This document shows positions 37,741 to 47,582 of a stretch of DNA of 64,000 bases, piece after piece. Position 1 is the first letter of the stretch. Each line of letters begins with the position of its first letter. Made by a program: the position numbers and the translations under genes. The notes below the pieces were generated by a model, which did not search any database, was not told the origin of the DNA, and saw only the letters and a program-made list of their open reading frames with translations. Origin of the DNA: Adiantum capillus-veneris (Eukaryota; Streptophyta; Polypodiopsida; Polypodiales; Pteridaceae); assembly GCA_014529385.2 (NCBI GenBank), contig CM043968.1, forward strand, positions 28,731,513 to 28,795,512, given 5' to 3'.

Positions 37741-37746
37741 CTCTTT

Positions 37747-37809
37747 GTACTAAAGGTGCGCAGAGACAAAAAAATACTCTTTGCAACTCTCTACGCGCGC
37801 CTTTAGTAC
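37747..37809. repeat. GC-rich hairpin H1
   Basis: GTACTAAAGGTGCGCAGAG at one end and its near-inverse GCGCGCCTTTAGTAC at the other, 63 bp, between (CT)n and (GA)n tracts. First of five related hairpins in the element. Confidence 0.75.
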
Positions 37810-37810
37810 T

Positions 37811-37879
<69 letters not shown>

Positions 37880-37913
37880 GTGAGTGAGAGAGAGAGAGAC
37901 AGGTCTCCTGAAT

Positions 37914-37973
37914 GTACTAAAGGCGCGCGGAGAGAGCTGTAGCCGGTATTTGGTTGTCTCTGCGCGCCGTTAG

Positions 37974-37976
<3 letters not shown>
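37914..37976. repeat. GC-rich hairpin H2
   Basis: GTACTAAAGGCGCGCGGAGA to TCTCTGCGCGCCGTTAGTAC, 63 bp, flanked by (GA)n. Same sequence as H3 apart from one or two bases, because both lie in a tandem duplication of about 168 bp. Confidence 0.85.
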
Positions 37977-38043
<67 letters not shown>

Positions 38044-38081
38044 GTGAGTGAGTGAGAGAGAGAGAGACAGGTCTCCTGAAT

Positions 38082-38141
38082 GTACTAAAGGCGCGCGGAG
38101 AGAGCTGCAGCCGGTATTTGGTTGTCTCTGCGCGCCGTTAG

Positions 38142-38144
<3 letters not shown>
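38082..38144. repeat. GC-rich hairpin H3
   Basis: Second unit of the 168-bp duplication, 63 bp, same ends as H2, followed by (GA)n up to the LINE 3' end. Confidence 0.85.
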
Positions 38145-38217
<73 letters not shown>

Positions 38218-38277
38218 TAGATAGTTCTATTATCGTCCTGGGAGGTCAAATATGACCTATGGGACCAAATGAAGATG

Positions 38278-41200
38278 TCACGTGGTGTGAGTGGAGTTCA
38301 TAAGTGACTCTCGATGCTCAAAAATGGCTGAAATGAGCGTCGCAATAGAGAGTCCACATCGTGGTTGGGAGAGGAAGGTATGTAGGGAGAGCTCATGGCT
38401 GAATATATGGGGAAAAGAGGACCTAATGTGGTCAAAAGCTGAGCACTCAAGTAGTGTGTGGTACTCACTCTCTCGCACTTGACGAGGGCATAAGGTGCAA
38501 AGTCGATGACACTCCTCGCCAGTGCCCCAACGTCTTGTCTCGCAACGTAGAGAATGGGAGCTAAGACGAATGGAGGCAATGGTGCGGATCGCACTCAACG
38601 GGATGGGCTCAAGGATGTAGGAATGGGTTCGGTTACCTCGTTCCGAGAAGAAGAGAGATTTGTAGTTTGGGGCAACGTGTGTGGTGTAATGGCTGAAGCG
38701 AGAACCTCCAGATTTCTCCCAAGCCATGATACATTGGCGTTGTAAGAAGGCCTCATTAACTTGGGAGTCGATCGATGCATCCTTGACCAAGTGACATGCA
38801 TCCCATCTTCCAAACCATTTCTTGATATCAAGCATCCACCCCGAACTTAGTATTTTGCTCTTGCATGTCTTTTGAACCTTTTGACTTGCTTCATATGCGA
38901 TTCTAGGAAGTCGATGCAAAGGGCTACGTTGTGTCTTACGCATGTACTCCACAACCCTTTCCATGCCCAAGACCTCAATGGGAAGCGATCCGGACTCAAG
39001 AAGTAAGAGCATGTAGGGTGTTTGTGTCTTGACTTGGAGAAAGTTGGTGAGAAAACGCTTTTGGACATTCTCAAACTCTTTCCAAGTAGACTTCCCGATG
39101 CTTCCACCCCACACCTCCACTCCATAAAGAAGCACCGGTGTCACCAATGTGTCAAAGAGGTACTTTTTGAGAGCCCAACACTTGATCTCTCCTGCATTGC
39201 ACATGTTCTCAAATGCATAATAAGCCCTCTTTCCGGCTTCCAAGCGACGCATTGCACAATCCTTCCATTTATGATTGGATGGAACCTCAAGGCCAAGGTA
39301 CTTGAAGTGATCTACCACTTCAAGTTTCTCATTGTTGTATACAATGCATGGATTTTCGTCATTGAGGGTCTTTACAAGCATAACCTTGGTTTTGGATCCA
39401 TTCACGATCAGCCCGCTATGTAGGCAAAAGCGTTCCAAGACACTCATAAGCTTTTGTGCATCTTCTAAGGTATGTGCCAAGAGCACTACATCATCGGCAT
39501 AAAGCAAAAGCATGATCACCGCATTTCCAATCTTAACCTCTTCTATGCCTTCTTGCTGCATAAAATCAAGAACCATGTATTCCAATTCATCAATGAGTAG
39601 CCCAAAGAGGGTTGGGGAAAGTGGGCATCCTTGTTTGACACCAATAGTGCTTGCAAAAAATTCTGAAATTCCATCTCCCATACGTAATCGACATATCACT
39701 TTTTGGTAGATGCGAAAGACTGCATGCATAAATTCTCTCGGCACTTGAAGGCTTTGCATACGTCTCCAAAGATTTCCTCGCGGTACCATGTCAAAAGCTT
39801 TCTTGAAATCCACAAAGCAACAATACAACTTTTTTCCTTTCAATCGAGACGCTTCCATAAGAACTCGAAGAGTGACAAGGTGATCAATAGTGCTATGATG
39901 CTTTCGAAAACCTGCTTGGCCAAGCGCACGTTTGCCATTATTTTCAGCCCATTCACTTATCTTCATCTCCATGATACATCCAAATAACTTTGCCATCAAA
40001 GAACCAACCATTATAGTGCGATAGTTGTTCACATTGTTTACATCTCCTCCTTTGTGCAAAGGTTTGATCCAATTTGCACTCCAATCATGAGGCATGCCAT
40101 ATTGAAGTGCAAGGTTAAACATATCGCATATCCAATATCGTGTTTTCTTGCTTGTCCATTTAATCATTTCAGCCTTGACACCTTGAAGGTCACCTGCCTT
40201 GCGAGTAGCAAGTTTCTCAAGCGCGCGGCATACATCTTCAATGGTAAAGAAGGGAGACATAAATGGAAGGGAGCTACAACCCTCCATCTTATCAACATTG
40301 GGTTGCTCATAGAGGTTCTTACAATGCATATACATATCCTCAAGAGTCAAGTCACCAAAGCTCTCAACGCGCTTGCCTTTTAGATTTTGCCAAAACTTGC
40401 CACATGCATGTGCTTTCTCTTGTGCTAAAAGAAGTTGTTTTTCGACTTCCCACCTTCTCCTCTTCTTTTGAACAAGTGCTTTGTATGTGTGTGAACATTC
40501 CAAGTAAACTTCCTTGTCTTTGATTGCATCCAATCTTAGCAAGTGTTTTCGGGCTTGACTACATTCCATGTCAAACCATTTCTTCTTGGTGCTACCCTTC
40601 TTAGACCTTTTGCAAGACATGTGTTTCGCCGAAAAGCATTCCTTCGCACAAGAGAAAATTACTTCTTTGAAAACTTTCCACTTGCATTCTAATGTTGGGC
40701 TCCCTTGATGCTCTATCATGCTTAACATTTGGTCCACCATATCAGCATATATAAGTGCTCGTTTGAAGTCTAGACGTAGGTACAAATGATTCACATCATG
40801 ATTGGAGGCTACATGCTCGGGCCGTTTACCACACTTGAGGTCAATACATAACATCCTATGATCCGATTCCGGATTCCATTCACCAAGTGTAAAGCTTTGT
40901 ATGCATTCTAGAGTGGCTTCTGAGAACAACATATAGTCAATCACGCTAGCACCATTGTGCTTTCTACATGTAAAGTCATTGGTGCCTTGCCATAGAGATA
41001 CACCATTTGCAATGAGCATTCCGGTACTATTGCACATATGTAGAAGTGACTTTCCATAGTGATCCACTTCTTTTGCATCATTAGAACTTCGATTATACAT
41101 GTATGAGTCATCCACTCTTCTTGATACATGCGGCATGTCGACTTGTTGTGTGTCGTGTTGTAACATATTTGTGCGAGCATTCATGTCTCCAAAAACAATG

Positions 41201-41658
41201 ACTTCACCTTGATCCTTGTAATAAGCAATGTCTTCCTCTAGTTCAACAAAGGGCTGATCTCTATCCATATTCAAGCGAGCATAAAAGTTGGAGTCATAGT
41301 GAGGAATGTAGCAGCCGGCCACAAACATGACTTGACCATTTGGTGGGCTGATTTTCAGCCATAAGTAGCGTTTATACTTATCTTCTTTGACAATGGAAAC
41401 ATCTTTCAAACCCTTTTTGGTCATACATGCTATGCCTCCTTGGCCTCTTCGTTGCTTTGCATTTTTGGCCCACATCAAAGAATGTACATCGTATTTGTCA
41501 AATCCAAGAATTCGTTGCGCATCATGCTCCCATGTTTCGACAAGAAGTATCACATCGGAGTCATCGGTAAGCTCATCAATGCCAATTCCCGCATTCCATG
41601 GATACCCGTTACAATTCCAAAAGCTTATTCGCAAGCGTGAGTTGGTCTCATAGATCAT
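38278..41658 (-). CDS. LINE ORF2: endonuclease and reverse transcriptase
   Basis: 1126 residues without interruption. Residues about 1-280 are an APE-type endonuclease (FWNCNG, LLVETWE, VFGDMNAR near residue 156, SVIDYML, SDHRMLCID near 265). Residues about 520-830 are the reverse transcriptase (WIKPLHKGGD, NNYRTIMVGS, ALGQAGFRKHHSTIDHL, FVDFKKAFDMV near 613, GVKQGCPLSPTLF, LLLYADDVVLL near 720). Near the C-terminus is a Cys/His knuckle (CHRLCTLCPRQVRESEYHTL then C). It nicks the target and copies its own RNA there. All catalytic motifs look intact. The ATG lies 6 bases after the ORF1 stop, which suggests translation by reinitiation. Confidence 0.95.
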   Translation of the reverse strand: MIYETNSRLRISFWNCNGYPWNAGIGIDELTDDSDVILLVETWEHDAQRILGFDKYDVHSLMWAKNAKQRRGQGGIACMTKKGLKDVSIVKEDKYKRYLWLKISPPNGQVMFVAGCYIPHYDSNFYARLNMDRDQPFVELEEDIAYYKDQGEVIVFGDMNARTNMLQHDTQQVDMPHVSRRVDDSYMYNRSSNDAKEVDHYGKSLLHMCNSTGMLIANGVSLWQGTNDFTCRKHNGASVIDYMLFSEATLECIQSFTLGEWNPESDHRMLCIDLKCGKRPEHVASNHDVNHLYLRLDFKRALIYADMVDQMLSMIEHQGSPTLECKWKVFKEVIFSCAKECFSAKHMSCKRSKKGSTKKKWFDMECSQARKHLLRLDAIKDKEVYLECSHTYKALVQKKRRRWEVEKQLLLAQEKAHACGKFWQNLKGKRVESFGDLTLEDMYMHCKNLYEQPNVDKMEGCSSLPFMSPFFTIEDVCRALEKLATRKAGDLQGVKAEMIKWTSKKTRYWICDMFNLALQYGMPHDWSANWIKPLHKGGDVNNVNNYRTIMVGSLMAKLFGCIMEMKISEWAENNGKRALGQAGFRKHHSTIDHLVTLRVLMEASRLKGKKLYCCFVDFKKAFDMVPRGNLWRRMQSLQVPREFMHAVFRIYQKVICRLRMGDGISEFFASTIGVKQGCPLSPTLFGLLIDELEYMVLDFMQQEGIEEVKIGNAVIMLLLYADDVVLLAHTLEDAQKLMSVLERFCLHSGLIVNGSKTKVMLVKTLNDENPCIVYNNEKLEVVDHFKYLGLEVPSNHKWKDCAMRRLEAGKRAYYAFENMCNAGEIKCWALKKYLFDTLVTPVLLYGVEVWGGSIGKSTWKEFENVQKRFLTNFLQVKTQTPYMLLLLESGSLPIEVLGMERVVEYMRKTQRSPLHRLPRIAYEASQKVQKTCKSKILSSGWMLDIKKWFGRWDACHLVKDASIDSQVNEAFLQRQCIMAWEKSGGSRFSHYTTHVAPNYKSLFFSERGNRTHSYILEPIPLSAIRTIASIRLSSHSLRCETRRWGTGEECHRLCTLCPRQVRESEYHTLLECSAFDHIRSSFPHIFSHELSLHTFLSQPRCGLSIATLISAIFEHRESLMNSTHTT

Positions 41659-41664
41659 GTGTCC

Positions 41665-42606
41665 CTATTTGTTGGGTGGACTTGCATCCTCCTCAAGTGC
41701 CTTTTCTTCTTGAGATGATACCTTAACCTTCTTGCTTCTTTCCTCGTATGCTTTGCGACGTACATTTTGTTGCATAAGAGTGCGATCCTCATATACATTA
41801 CAACCCGTTCCTTTGAGGTAGATCCAACCATTGTCAAGGATGATCTTTCTCTTTACCTCATCAGCCATGGTACATACAATAGGTCTTTCTCCCGAGGGAG
41901 GGACTCCTTGTTTTCCAACTCGATGTGCACCATAAGCCATGATTCCTGACATGCCAAAGTGTGTAGCAAAAAACTCTTCAATAGCAACCGCAAGAGATTG
42001 GGGTGTTTCCATGCTTTCCTCCTTGATTCCACGAATGACGATGTTCTTTGAGCGTTTTTGTCGTTCTTGCAATTCTTGAGTGTCCACATTCTCTACATTC
42101 TTTGCTTGGACAACGGCTTGCGTGATAGGAGATGTAGAAACCACATTATCCTTACATATATCAGCCCATGATTTGGATGCATTTCTCATCTCACATACAT
42201 CATGTCGTATTGTATCTATCGTTTCCTCTTTCAATACATGATCACTCTCAACTTTGCTCAAGCGCTCTTTCACTACATTCATGTCCACAAGAGAGCGTTT
42301 ACATTCTTGAACCTCATTCTCAAGATGCATCAAGCGCGTTGTTTGCATTTCAAGAACCTTCTTGAGGTGCTCATTCTCCACAACGAGAACTCTTAAAGTA
42401 CCATTCTCCATTGCAAGTGCGCGCAACTCTTCACCTTGCTTGTTGACGGTTTCTTGTAACGAGATCAAGTAAGCCATGATCATTGCTTCCGTTGTTGTAG
42501 ACGATGTGGTTGGATTAGCATCCAAATTCCTTGGAGATTTTGCATCATTCTCCATGGCGAGTGTGGCTTTTCCACCCTTGCGAGTTTTGTCTGACATTGC
42601 CTTCAA
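41665..42606 (-). CDS. LINE ORF1: coiled-coil RNA-binding protein
   Basis: 313 residues. A low-complexity start is followed by a long coiled coil (residues about 45-135, for example LALENEHL-like heptads such as RVLVVENEHLKKVLEMQ). Then comes an RRM-like segment beginning SKNIVIRGIKEESM near residue 185 and continuing to RPIVCTMADEVKRKIILD, and a basic tail. This is the trimeric nucleic-acid chaperone layout of L1-type ORF1 proteins (Transposase_22-like). It packages the LINE RNA. It is uninterrupted and directly upstream of ORF2. Confidence 0.88.
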   Translation of the reverse strand: MKAMSDKTRKGGKATLAMENDAKSPRNLDANPTTSSTTTEAMIMAYLISLQETVNKQGEELRALAMENGTLRVLVVENEHLKKVLEMQTTRLMHLENEVQECKRSLVDMNVVKERLSKVESDHVLKEETIDTIRHDVCEMRNASKSWADICKDNVVSTSPITQAVVQAKNVENVDTQELQERQKRSKNIVIRGIKEESMETPQSLAVAIEEFFATHFGMSGIMAYGAHRVGKQGVPPSGERPIVCTMADEVKRKIILDNGWIYLKGTGCNVYEDRTLMQQNVRRKAYEERSKKVKVSSQEEKALEEDASPPNK

Positions 42607-42814
42607 GTCGGCAACAAAAACGCAAAGTTTTGACAGTTTTTTCAGTTCTGAGATGCTGTTACAGCAAAGCCTTCCATTACACAGAAAAATTCTGTCTTTA
42701 CATCAATGCGTAGAGGGCTTCGTGCTCTTCGATTGAGGCTGTAGATCACCTAAATCGGAGTTCGGATGAGCAAGTTATGGTCAAAAGATTGAACTGCTGT
42801 CTACTAGGTCAAAA

Positions 42815-42819
<5 letters not shown>

Positions 42820-42886
<67 letters not shown>

Positions 42887-43079
42887 TCTGTGTATGTGTG
42901 TGTGTGTGTGTGTGTGTTGAAGAGTATGGGTTTTTCTTTGTTTCCACACACACACACACACACACACAATTTGCTACCTATTGTTAGGAATATAGAGAGA
43001 CAGAGTGAGAGATCACCTTTTGTTGGTGGAGTTTGTAGAAACTCCATGGGAGGTGTCTTCTCCATTGCTTTCTCTCTAT

Positions 43080-43134
<55 letters not shown>

Positions 43135-43236
43135 AGTAATGAGTCTCCCTCCCTCCCCCCCCCCCCCCCCCCTCTCTCTCTCTCTCTTTCTTTCTATGGT
43201 TCTCTCTCTCTCTCACTCTCTGGCAGTAATGAATCT

Positions 43237-43292
<56 letters not shown>

Positions 43293-43297
43293 ATGGT

Positions 43298-43328
<31 letters not shown>

Positions 43329-43606
43329 AAAAATGACACTTATAACGGATACCCACGGCGGCGCCCCACGTGTTACTTAAAATTAGAATATAATTGCATG
43401 ATGTCGCATGTGCGGTCATTTATTGGGGCCAGATAATTTCGTACGTCACATATAAAAGGGATGAGAAAGTGACACACCACGTCAAAGAGAGTGAGAGAAA
43501 GAGAGGTCGGGCCGTCGTCTGCGTCTCCGACCGAAAGCACGTGCAAATTTGAGTTGACCCGTCTTCGACAGAGCGCAGATCTGTGTGCTTAGAAGGTTTG
43601 GCCCTC

Positions 43607-43656
<50 letters not shown>

Positions 43657-43736
43657 AAAAGGTCAGGCTGTGCTTCTCTCTCTTTTTCTCTATCAGCATG
43701 TCTGTTTCTGAAACGTCCCTCTCTCTCTCTCTCCCT

Positions 43737-43778
<42 letters not shown>

Positions 43779-43828
43779 CTCTGTTTCTTTTTCTCTCTAT
43801 CTTTCTCTCACAATATATTTCATATCTA

Positions 43829-43873
<45 letters not shown>

Positions 43874-44067
43874 TAGAACACACACAGACACACACACACA
43901 CACACACACATACAAATATAACACGCACACATATACAAATATAACACACACACACACACACGCACATACAAATATAACACACACACACACACAGACACAA
44001 ATACAACACACACAGAGAGACACACAAACACCCACACATACACACATAGACGTCTACACACACACAC

Positions 44068-44112
<45 letters not shown>
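42820..44112. other. Microsatellite-rich spacer inside the inverted-repeat element
   Basis: (GA)n at 42820-42884, (TG)n near 42895-42918, (CA)n near 42947-42968, (CT)n at 43085-43131 and 43241-43328, poly-C near 43156-43172, (CT)n near 43611-43653 and 43721-43773, a long (CA)n-type array at 43840-44069 with interspersed ATA, and (GT)n up to 44114. Between 43330 and 43610 is about 280 bp of single-copy sequence without a supported gene. All ORFs here are repeat artefacts. Confidence 0.75.
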
Positions 44113-44117
<5 letters not shown>

Positions 44118-44175
44118 AAAGGCGCGCGGAGACAGCCACCTCCGGTTTGGATGTCTCTTTGCGCGCCTTTAGTAC
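44113..44175. repeat. GC-rich hairpin H4
   Basis: GTACTAAAGGCGCGCGGAGA to TTGCGCGCCTTTAGTAC, 63 bp, preceded by (GT)n. The loop differs from H2/H3 but the ends are the same. Confidence 0.85.
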
Positions 44176-44330
44176 TGTGCAACAGCAAGTAGAACGAGTG
44201 AGAGAGATGGAGTGTATCCACGAGTGTGTGTGTGTGTATGTGTGTGTTTTATAGAGAGAGGAGGAAAAAGTGGAGGGACTGGGGAAGGGGGGAGAAAGAC
44301 AGAGAGAGAGAGAGTCTTTCTATTCCCTTA

Positions 44331-44391
44331 TACTAACGGCGCGCGAAGGTGTATTTTGGGCTCAAAATATGTTTCACGCGCGCTGTTAGTA
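44331..44391. repeat. GC-rich hairpin H5
   Basis: TACTAACGGCGCGCGAAGG to CACGCGCGCTGTTAGTA, 61 bp. It lies about 135 bp upstream of the fusion-gene start codon, just before a (GT)n-(GA)n tract (44407-44502). Confidence 0.8.
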
Positions 44392-44406
44392 ATGGGGTAA
44401 GTTGTG

Positions 44407-44504
<98 letters not shown>

Positions 44505-44525
44505 CCTCTATTGTTATACAGTGCA

Positions 44526-44945
44526 ATGGCTAGAACAAAGGCCACTTCAAGGCAGGCAGGCAAGGGACCAGGATTAGCAGCTAAGGCCAATAGCAGATCT
44601 GCAACACCAAAGAAGAGACCAGGAAAACCAAATAAAATTCTAAAAGGTCCAAGGATGAAGAAGTTACAAAGCTGCATGGGACTTTTCAGAGAAATCAGGA
44701 AGGCACAGAAATGTGTAGATTTGTGCATCCCAAAGCTGCCCTTTCAGAGGATGGTGAGGTCCATATGTGAAGAAGCTACTTGGGGCACTAAAAGGTGGAA
44801 AGTGGTGGCATTGATGGCTCTACAAGAAGCAGCAGAGAACTTCCTGCTTGAGTACTTTAGTGACATGACCATTGTAGCAACCCATGCCCATAGGGTGACT
44901 GTAATGGACAAAGATAGTGAGACACTAAAAAGGATAAGGTGGAGG
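44526..44945 (+). other. Histone H3/CENH3-like domain
   Basis: Residues 1-140 of the fusion protein. Lys4 of the MARTK start is kept, while the position of Lys9 is Gln (TSRQ). The fold residues align without a gap from FREIR to KD except for one extra residue in loop 1, compared with canonical H3. The phrase RWxxxALxALQEAAE is shared with plant centromeric H3. A basic N-tail of about 50 residues precedes it. Confidence 0.85.
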
Positions 44946-45308
44946 TATGACAAACTGCTGGTCCCCAATGTCTGCAGGGATAAGAAAATGAGGGAAATTT
45001 TGCTATACCCCCCTGAGCTATTGACACAACTCACAGTTGTAGATGTCACACATGATGTGAATACAAGGGCAAGGGCAGAGACGCTTGCTCGCCAAACAGA
45101 GGACACGAGGGAAGCAGAGCTTAAAGAGAAAGCAAAAGTAGCAGTGGAGTCCCAAAGGCAAACAGAATGCAATGTGACCCTGTCCATAGAGGCAAGCAAC
45201 AAAGAAACTCTACTTTCAATGAAGGATGGTTTACTTGCAGAGATACCATTTATAGATGGAGCCAGAAAGCTGGCTCTGGAAAAAGTGGACATTAATTTAT
45301 TGCTAAAT

Positions 45309-45946
45309 CCAGATGCTCAGATCTCAGACACAATTATCTATGCTTGTCTTAAGTAAGTGTTACTATCTTGCTAACTTTGAAAACTCAGATCATAGGTGTA
45401 CTAACTCAGGTACACTCTCTATAGCTTGATCAAAAGTCAACTTCCACCGCACACCCACACAGAGGTGTTTCTTCTTGATCCACAAATGTCAGTGATTATT
45501 AGCCAGAAGTGGCACATTTGAGAGTTGGTTTCTCCACTGTGCTATGTTGGAAGTAACTGTCATCATCTTTCTATATGTGAACAACCATCACTGGAGTCTC
45601 ATATTCCTTGATGTTGACCAACCAACAGTGTGGGTGTTCAATTCAATAAAAGGAACCCACCCTGAAATTAGGCTGTAAGTGTTATGTATCAGAAAGTGTT
45701 TCTTTTAGATATCCATGTAAATTTGAAGCCTTAAGCTAACATCTTGATACTACTTTGTGCAGTTGTATAAAGAGGTTGTTGCTTGCTTATGGCAAGCTAT
45801 GTGGAAGGTATGAACTATACAAGGCCCCAATCAAAGATGTACCTGTCCCAAATCAAACCGATGGAAATTCTTGCGGTTGGAGATGTCTTCTCCATGCAGA
45901 ATATGTCCTGCAAAGCTACTTTGCATTAAAACCTTTCATGACTAAG
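45309..45946 (+). other. Ulp1/C48 cysteine protease-like domain
   Basis: Spread over exons 1-3. The His is in HHWS near 45588 and the Cys in NSCGW near 45872, with the Gln of the oxyanion hole in NQTDG. The usual Asp after the His is Asn in VFNS. This family removes SUMO or processes SUMO-like proteins; plant MULE and some other transposons carry relatives. One frameshift near 45525 separates the first part from the His part. Confidence 0.8.
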
Positions 45947-46798
45947 GTAACCATTTGGCAATGCATTCAGTCAGTTTTGGTTTTCTTTATACAAAACTTC
46001 TCACCATGTGGTCTTTCAATTTTGTAGAGTGCTTTAAAAAACTACACATATGATTATTTGCAAAGATATCGGGTAAGTCTAATACAACACCTACTTACTA
46101 TGTCAAGCCCCAGAGAACCTGAAGATAGCGGCTTGGACGACCGCACAATTTATATGACAATACATGACGTGCCACCACGACAAACCCCTGCATCAGATAT
46201 AGTGGAATCACAACGGGCCGAGGGGGTCATACCAGCTGAAGATGAAAGAGCCGAGGATGAAGAAAGGTCAAATGAGCATAAGGAAGGTGCTAGTGTACAA
46301 CTAGAGGGGCTTATGGAGGAGACAATAAAAGAGCCAAATAAGCTAGTGGAGGAGCCAAAAGAGCCTATGGATGAAACCCTGGATGAGGAAAGCAGGTCTA
46401 CAGATGAGCAAAAGGATATGGATGAGGAAAGTAGGCCTACGAATGAGCAAAGTGATATGGATGAGGCAATGATGGATGAGGAAAGCAGGCATACGGATGA
46501 GCAAAAGGATATGGATGATGCAAGCCGGCCAACAGAGGCAGAGGAAAAGACCTTGGAGGAAACCCTGAATGAGGTAGAAAGACCCATGGGGGAGACCCTT
46601 GATGAAGATGTGAATGATGACTATGAACATGTGAATGATGAAGCTAAAGTAGAGGATAGCAACAACGACAACAACACTATAGAGACCCAGTATGGACCCT
46701 TGCTACCTGTAGATACGGTTGTTCCGGTAATGTCTATTCAAGTATGGCAAAATATGTTCAGCTTCTAACTACTTATATGTACTTGTCAACTTTTACAG

Positions 46799-47337
46799 AG
46801 GTTGATTATCTTGGACCTCAATGGATTGCTGCTGCTGGTGCGCGTGCCTTTGGATACAACAGACCCCTTCGAGGATTTGCAAACATTTCGGATGGGACCA
46901 AAGAATTTATTCAGTTTCTTCTTCCGCGCTTCAGAGTTGCCGTATGGTCTTCAATGCAAAGGCAAAACTTGTCGCCCCTAGTTACAATAGTTTGTGGTGT
47001 ATGCGGCGCTCACACGTCAGATTTTGCCTTTTTGTATGATCAAAGAACATGTGCTACCGTCGAGGGCCACTACCACCCTAAAAAACTACATGTACCTCTT
47101 TTGTACAAACCGTTTAGCCAAATCGATGTACCCTTTGATGTAAATAATACACTACTGATTGATGATACTCCTGAAAAGGGAGAACTAAATCCACCAGGAA
47201 TAACTATCTCACCACCCTCTTTCGAGGGGCATTCCTTTGATTTTTACCTCGAAGACATTTTGATTCCATACTTACAGAAATTGTATCTCAATCCATTGTT
47301 CACGGACGAGTTTGTACTTTCTAATGAATTAATTTGA
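46799..47337 (+). other. FCP1/NIF-type HAD phosphatase-like domain
   Basis: The exon opens in phase with IILDLNGLLL, which carries the catalytic Asp of plant NIF-type phosphatases (usually DLNG). After a one-base shift somewhere in 46830-46860 it continues with YNRPLRGF, VAVWSSMQ, FLYDQRTC, PLLYKPF and TLLIDDTPEKGELNPP, the order seen in plant FCP1-like proteins that act on phosphoserine in RNA polymerase II tails and other targets. Confidence 0.75.
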
Positions 47338-47369
47338 CTCTTCTATCATGTCTTTGTCTTGCCTAACAT

Positions 47370-47370
47370 T

Positions 47371-47432
<62 letters not shown>
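47370..47432. repeat. (GA)n microsatellite between convergent genes
   Basis: About 60 bases of (GA)n with two GG interruptions, between the stop of the fusion gene and the minus-strand gene. Confidence 0.9.
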
Positions 47433-47434
<2 letters not shown>

Positions 47435-47582
47435 GGGAGGGAGAGATTTGACATGCTAAAGAAATGTATTTCAAGAACACTTATATTCACAGAGCACAAT
47501 TGACAAATGAGCTCAAAAAACTTCATGTATTGAAAGTCATTCGTATACACTTGGGTTCACAAGAATCTCTATTACATTGACA

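Larger units (their letters stand above)
38215..42800 (-). mobile_element. LINE retrotransposon, full-length or nearly so
   Basis: Two intact minus-strand ORFs (ORF1 and ORF2) with a short 3' end that runs into (ATAG)n and (GA)n at about 38205-38222 (plus sense) and a 5' region of about 190 bp before the (GA)n tract at 42820. Both sides are microsatellite, so a target duplication cannot be read. The lack of stops in 4.3 kb of coding sequence suggests a recent insertion. It lies inside the inverted-repeat element and is thus the youngest of the three nested elements. Confidence 0.9.
44526..47337 (+). pseudogene. CENH3-like histone fold - Ulp1-like protease - FCP1/NIF-like phosphatase fusion gene
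   Basis: Exons 44526-45352, 45425-45674, 45763-45946, 46028-46726 and 46799-47337. All introns are GT-AG and phases agree. Residues 1-140: histone H3 fold with an MARTK start, FREIRKAQK, KLPFQRMVR, RWKVVALMALQEAAENF and HAHRVTVMDKD. The Trp and an extra residue in loop 1 fit CENH3 better than H3. From the end of exon 1 (DAQISDTIIYACL): a C48/Ulp1 domain with NNHHWSLIFLDVD, then VFNS where Asp is usual, and NQTDGNSCGW with the nucleophile. Exon 4: acidic DMDEES repeats. Exon 5: HAD phosphatase start IILDLNGLLL, a frameshift, then VAVWSSMQ and LLIDDTPEKGELNPP. A one-base shift also occurs near 45525. Two frameshifts make this copy probably inactive. Confidence 0.8.

Noticed and set aside
37800-38212. 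CRISPR-like array (repeat, spacer, repeat)
   Set aside because: It is a eukaryotic microsatellite with a 168-bp tandem duplication; there are only two units and no cas genes.
43585-44192. Several long ORFs of Ser-Leu, Thr-His or Val-Cys repeats
   Set aside because: They are translations of (CT)n, (CA)n and (GT)n tracts in all frames.
44349-44525. Upstream start codon giving a longer fusion protein
   Set aside because: The extra 59 residues are translated (GT)n-(GA)n; the MARTK start at 44526 matches histone H3 and CENH3 N-termini.
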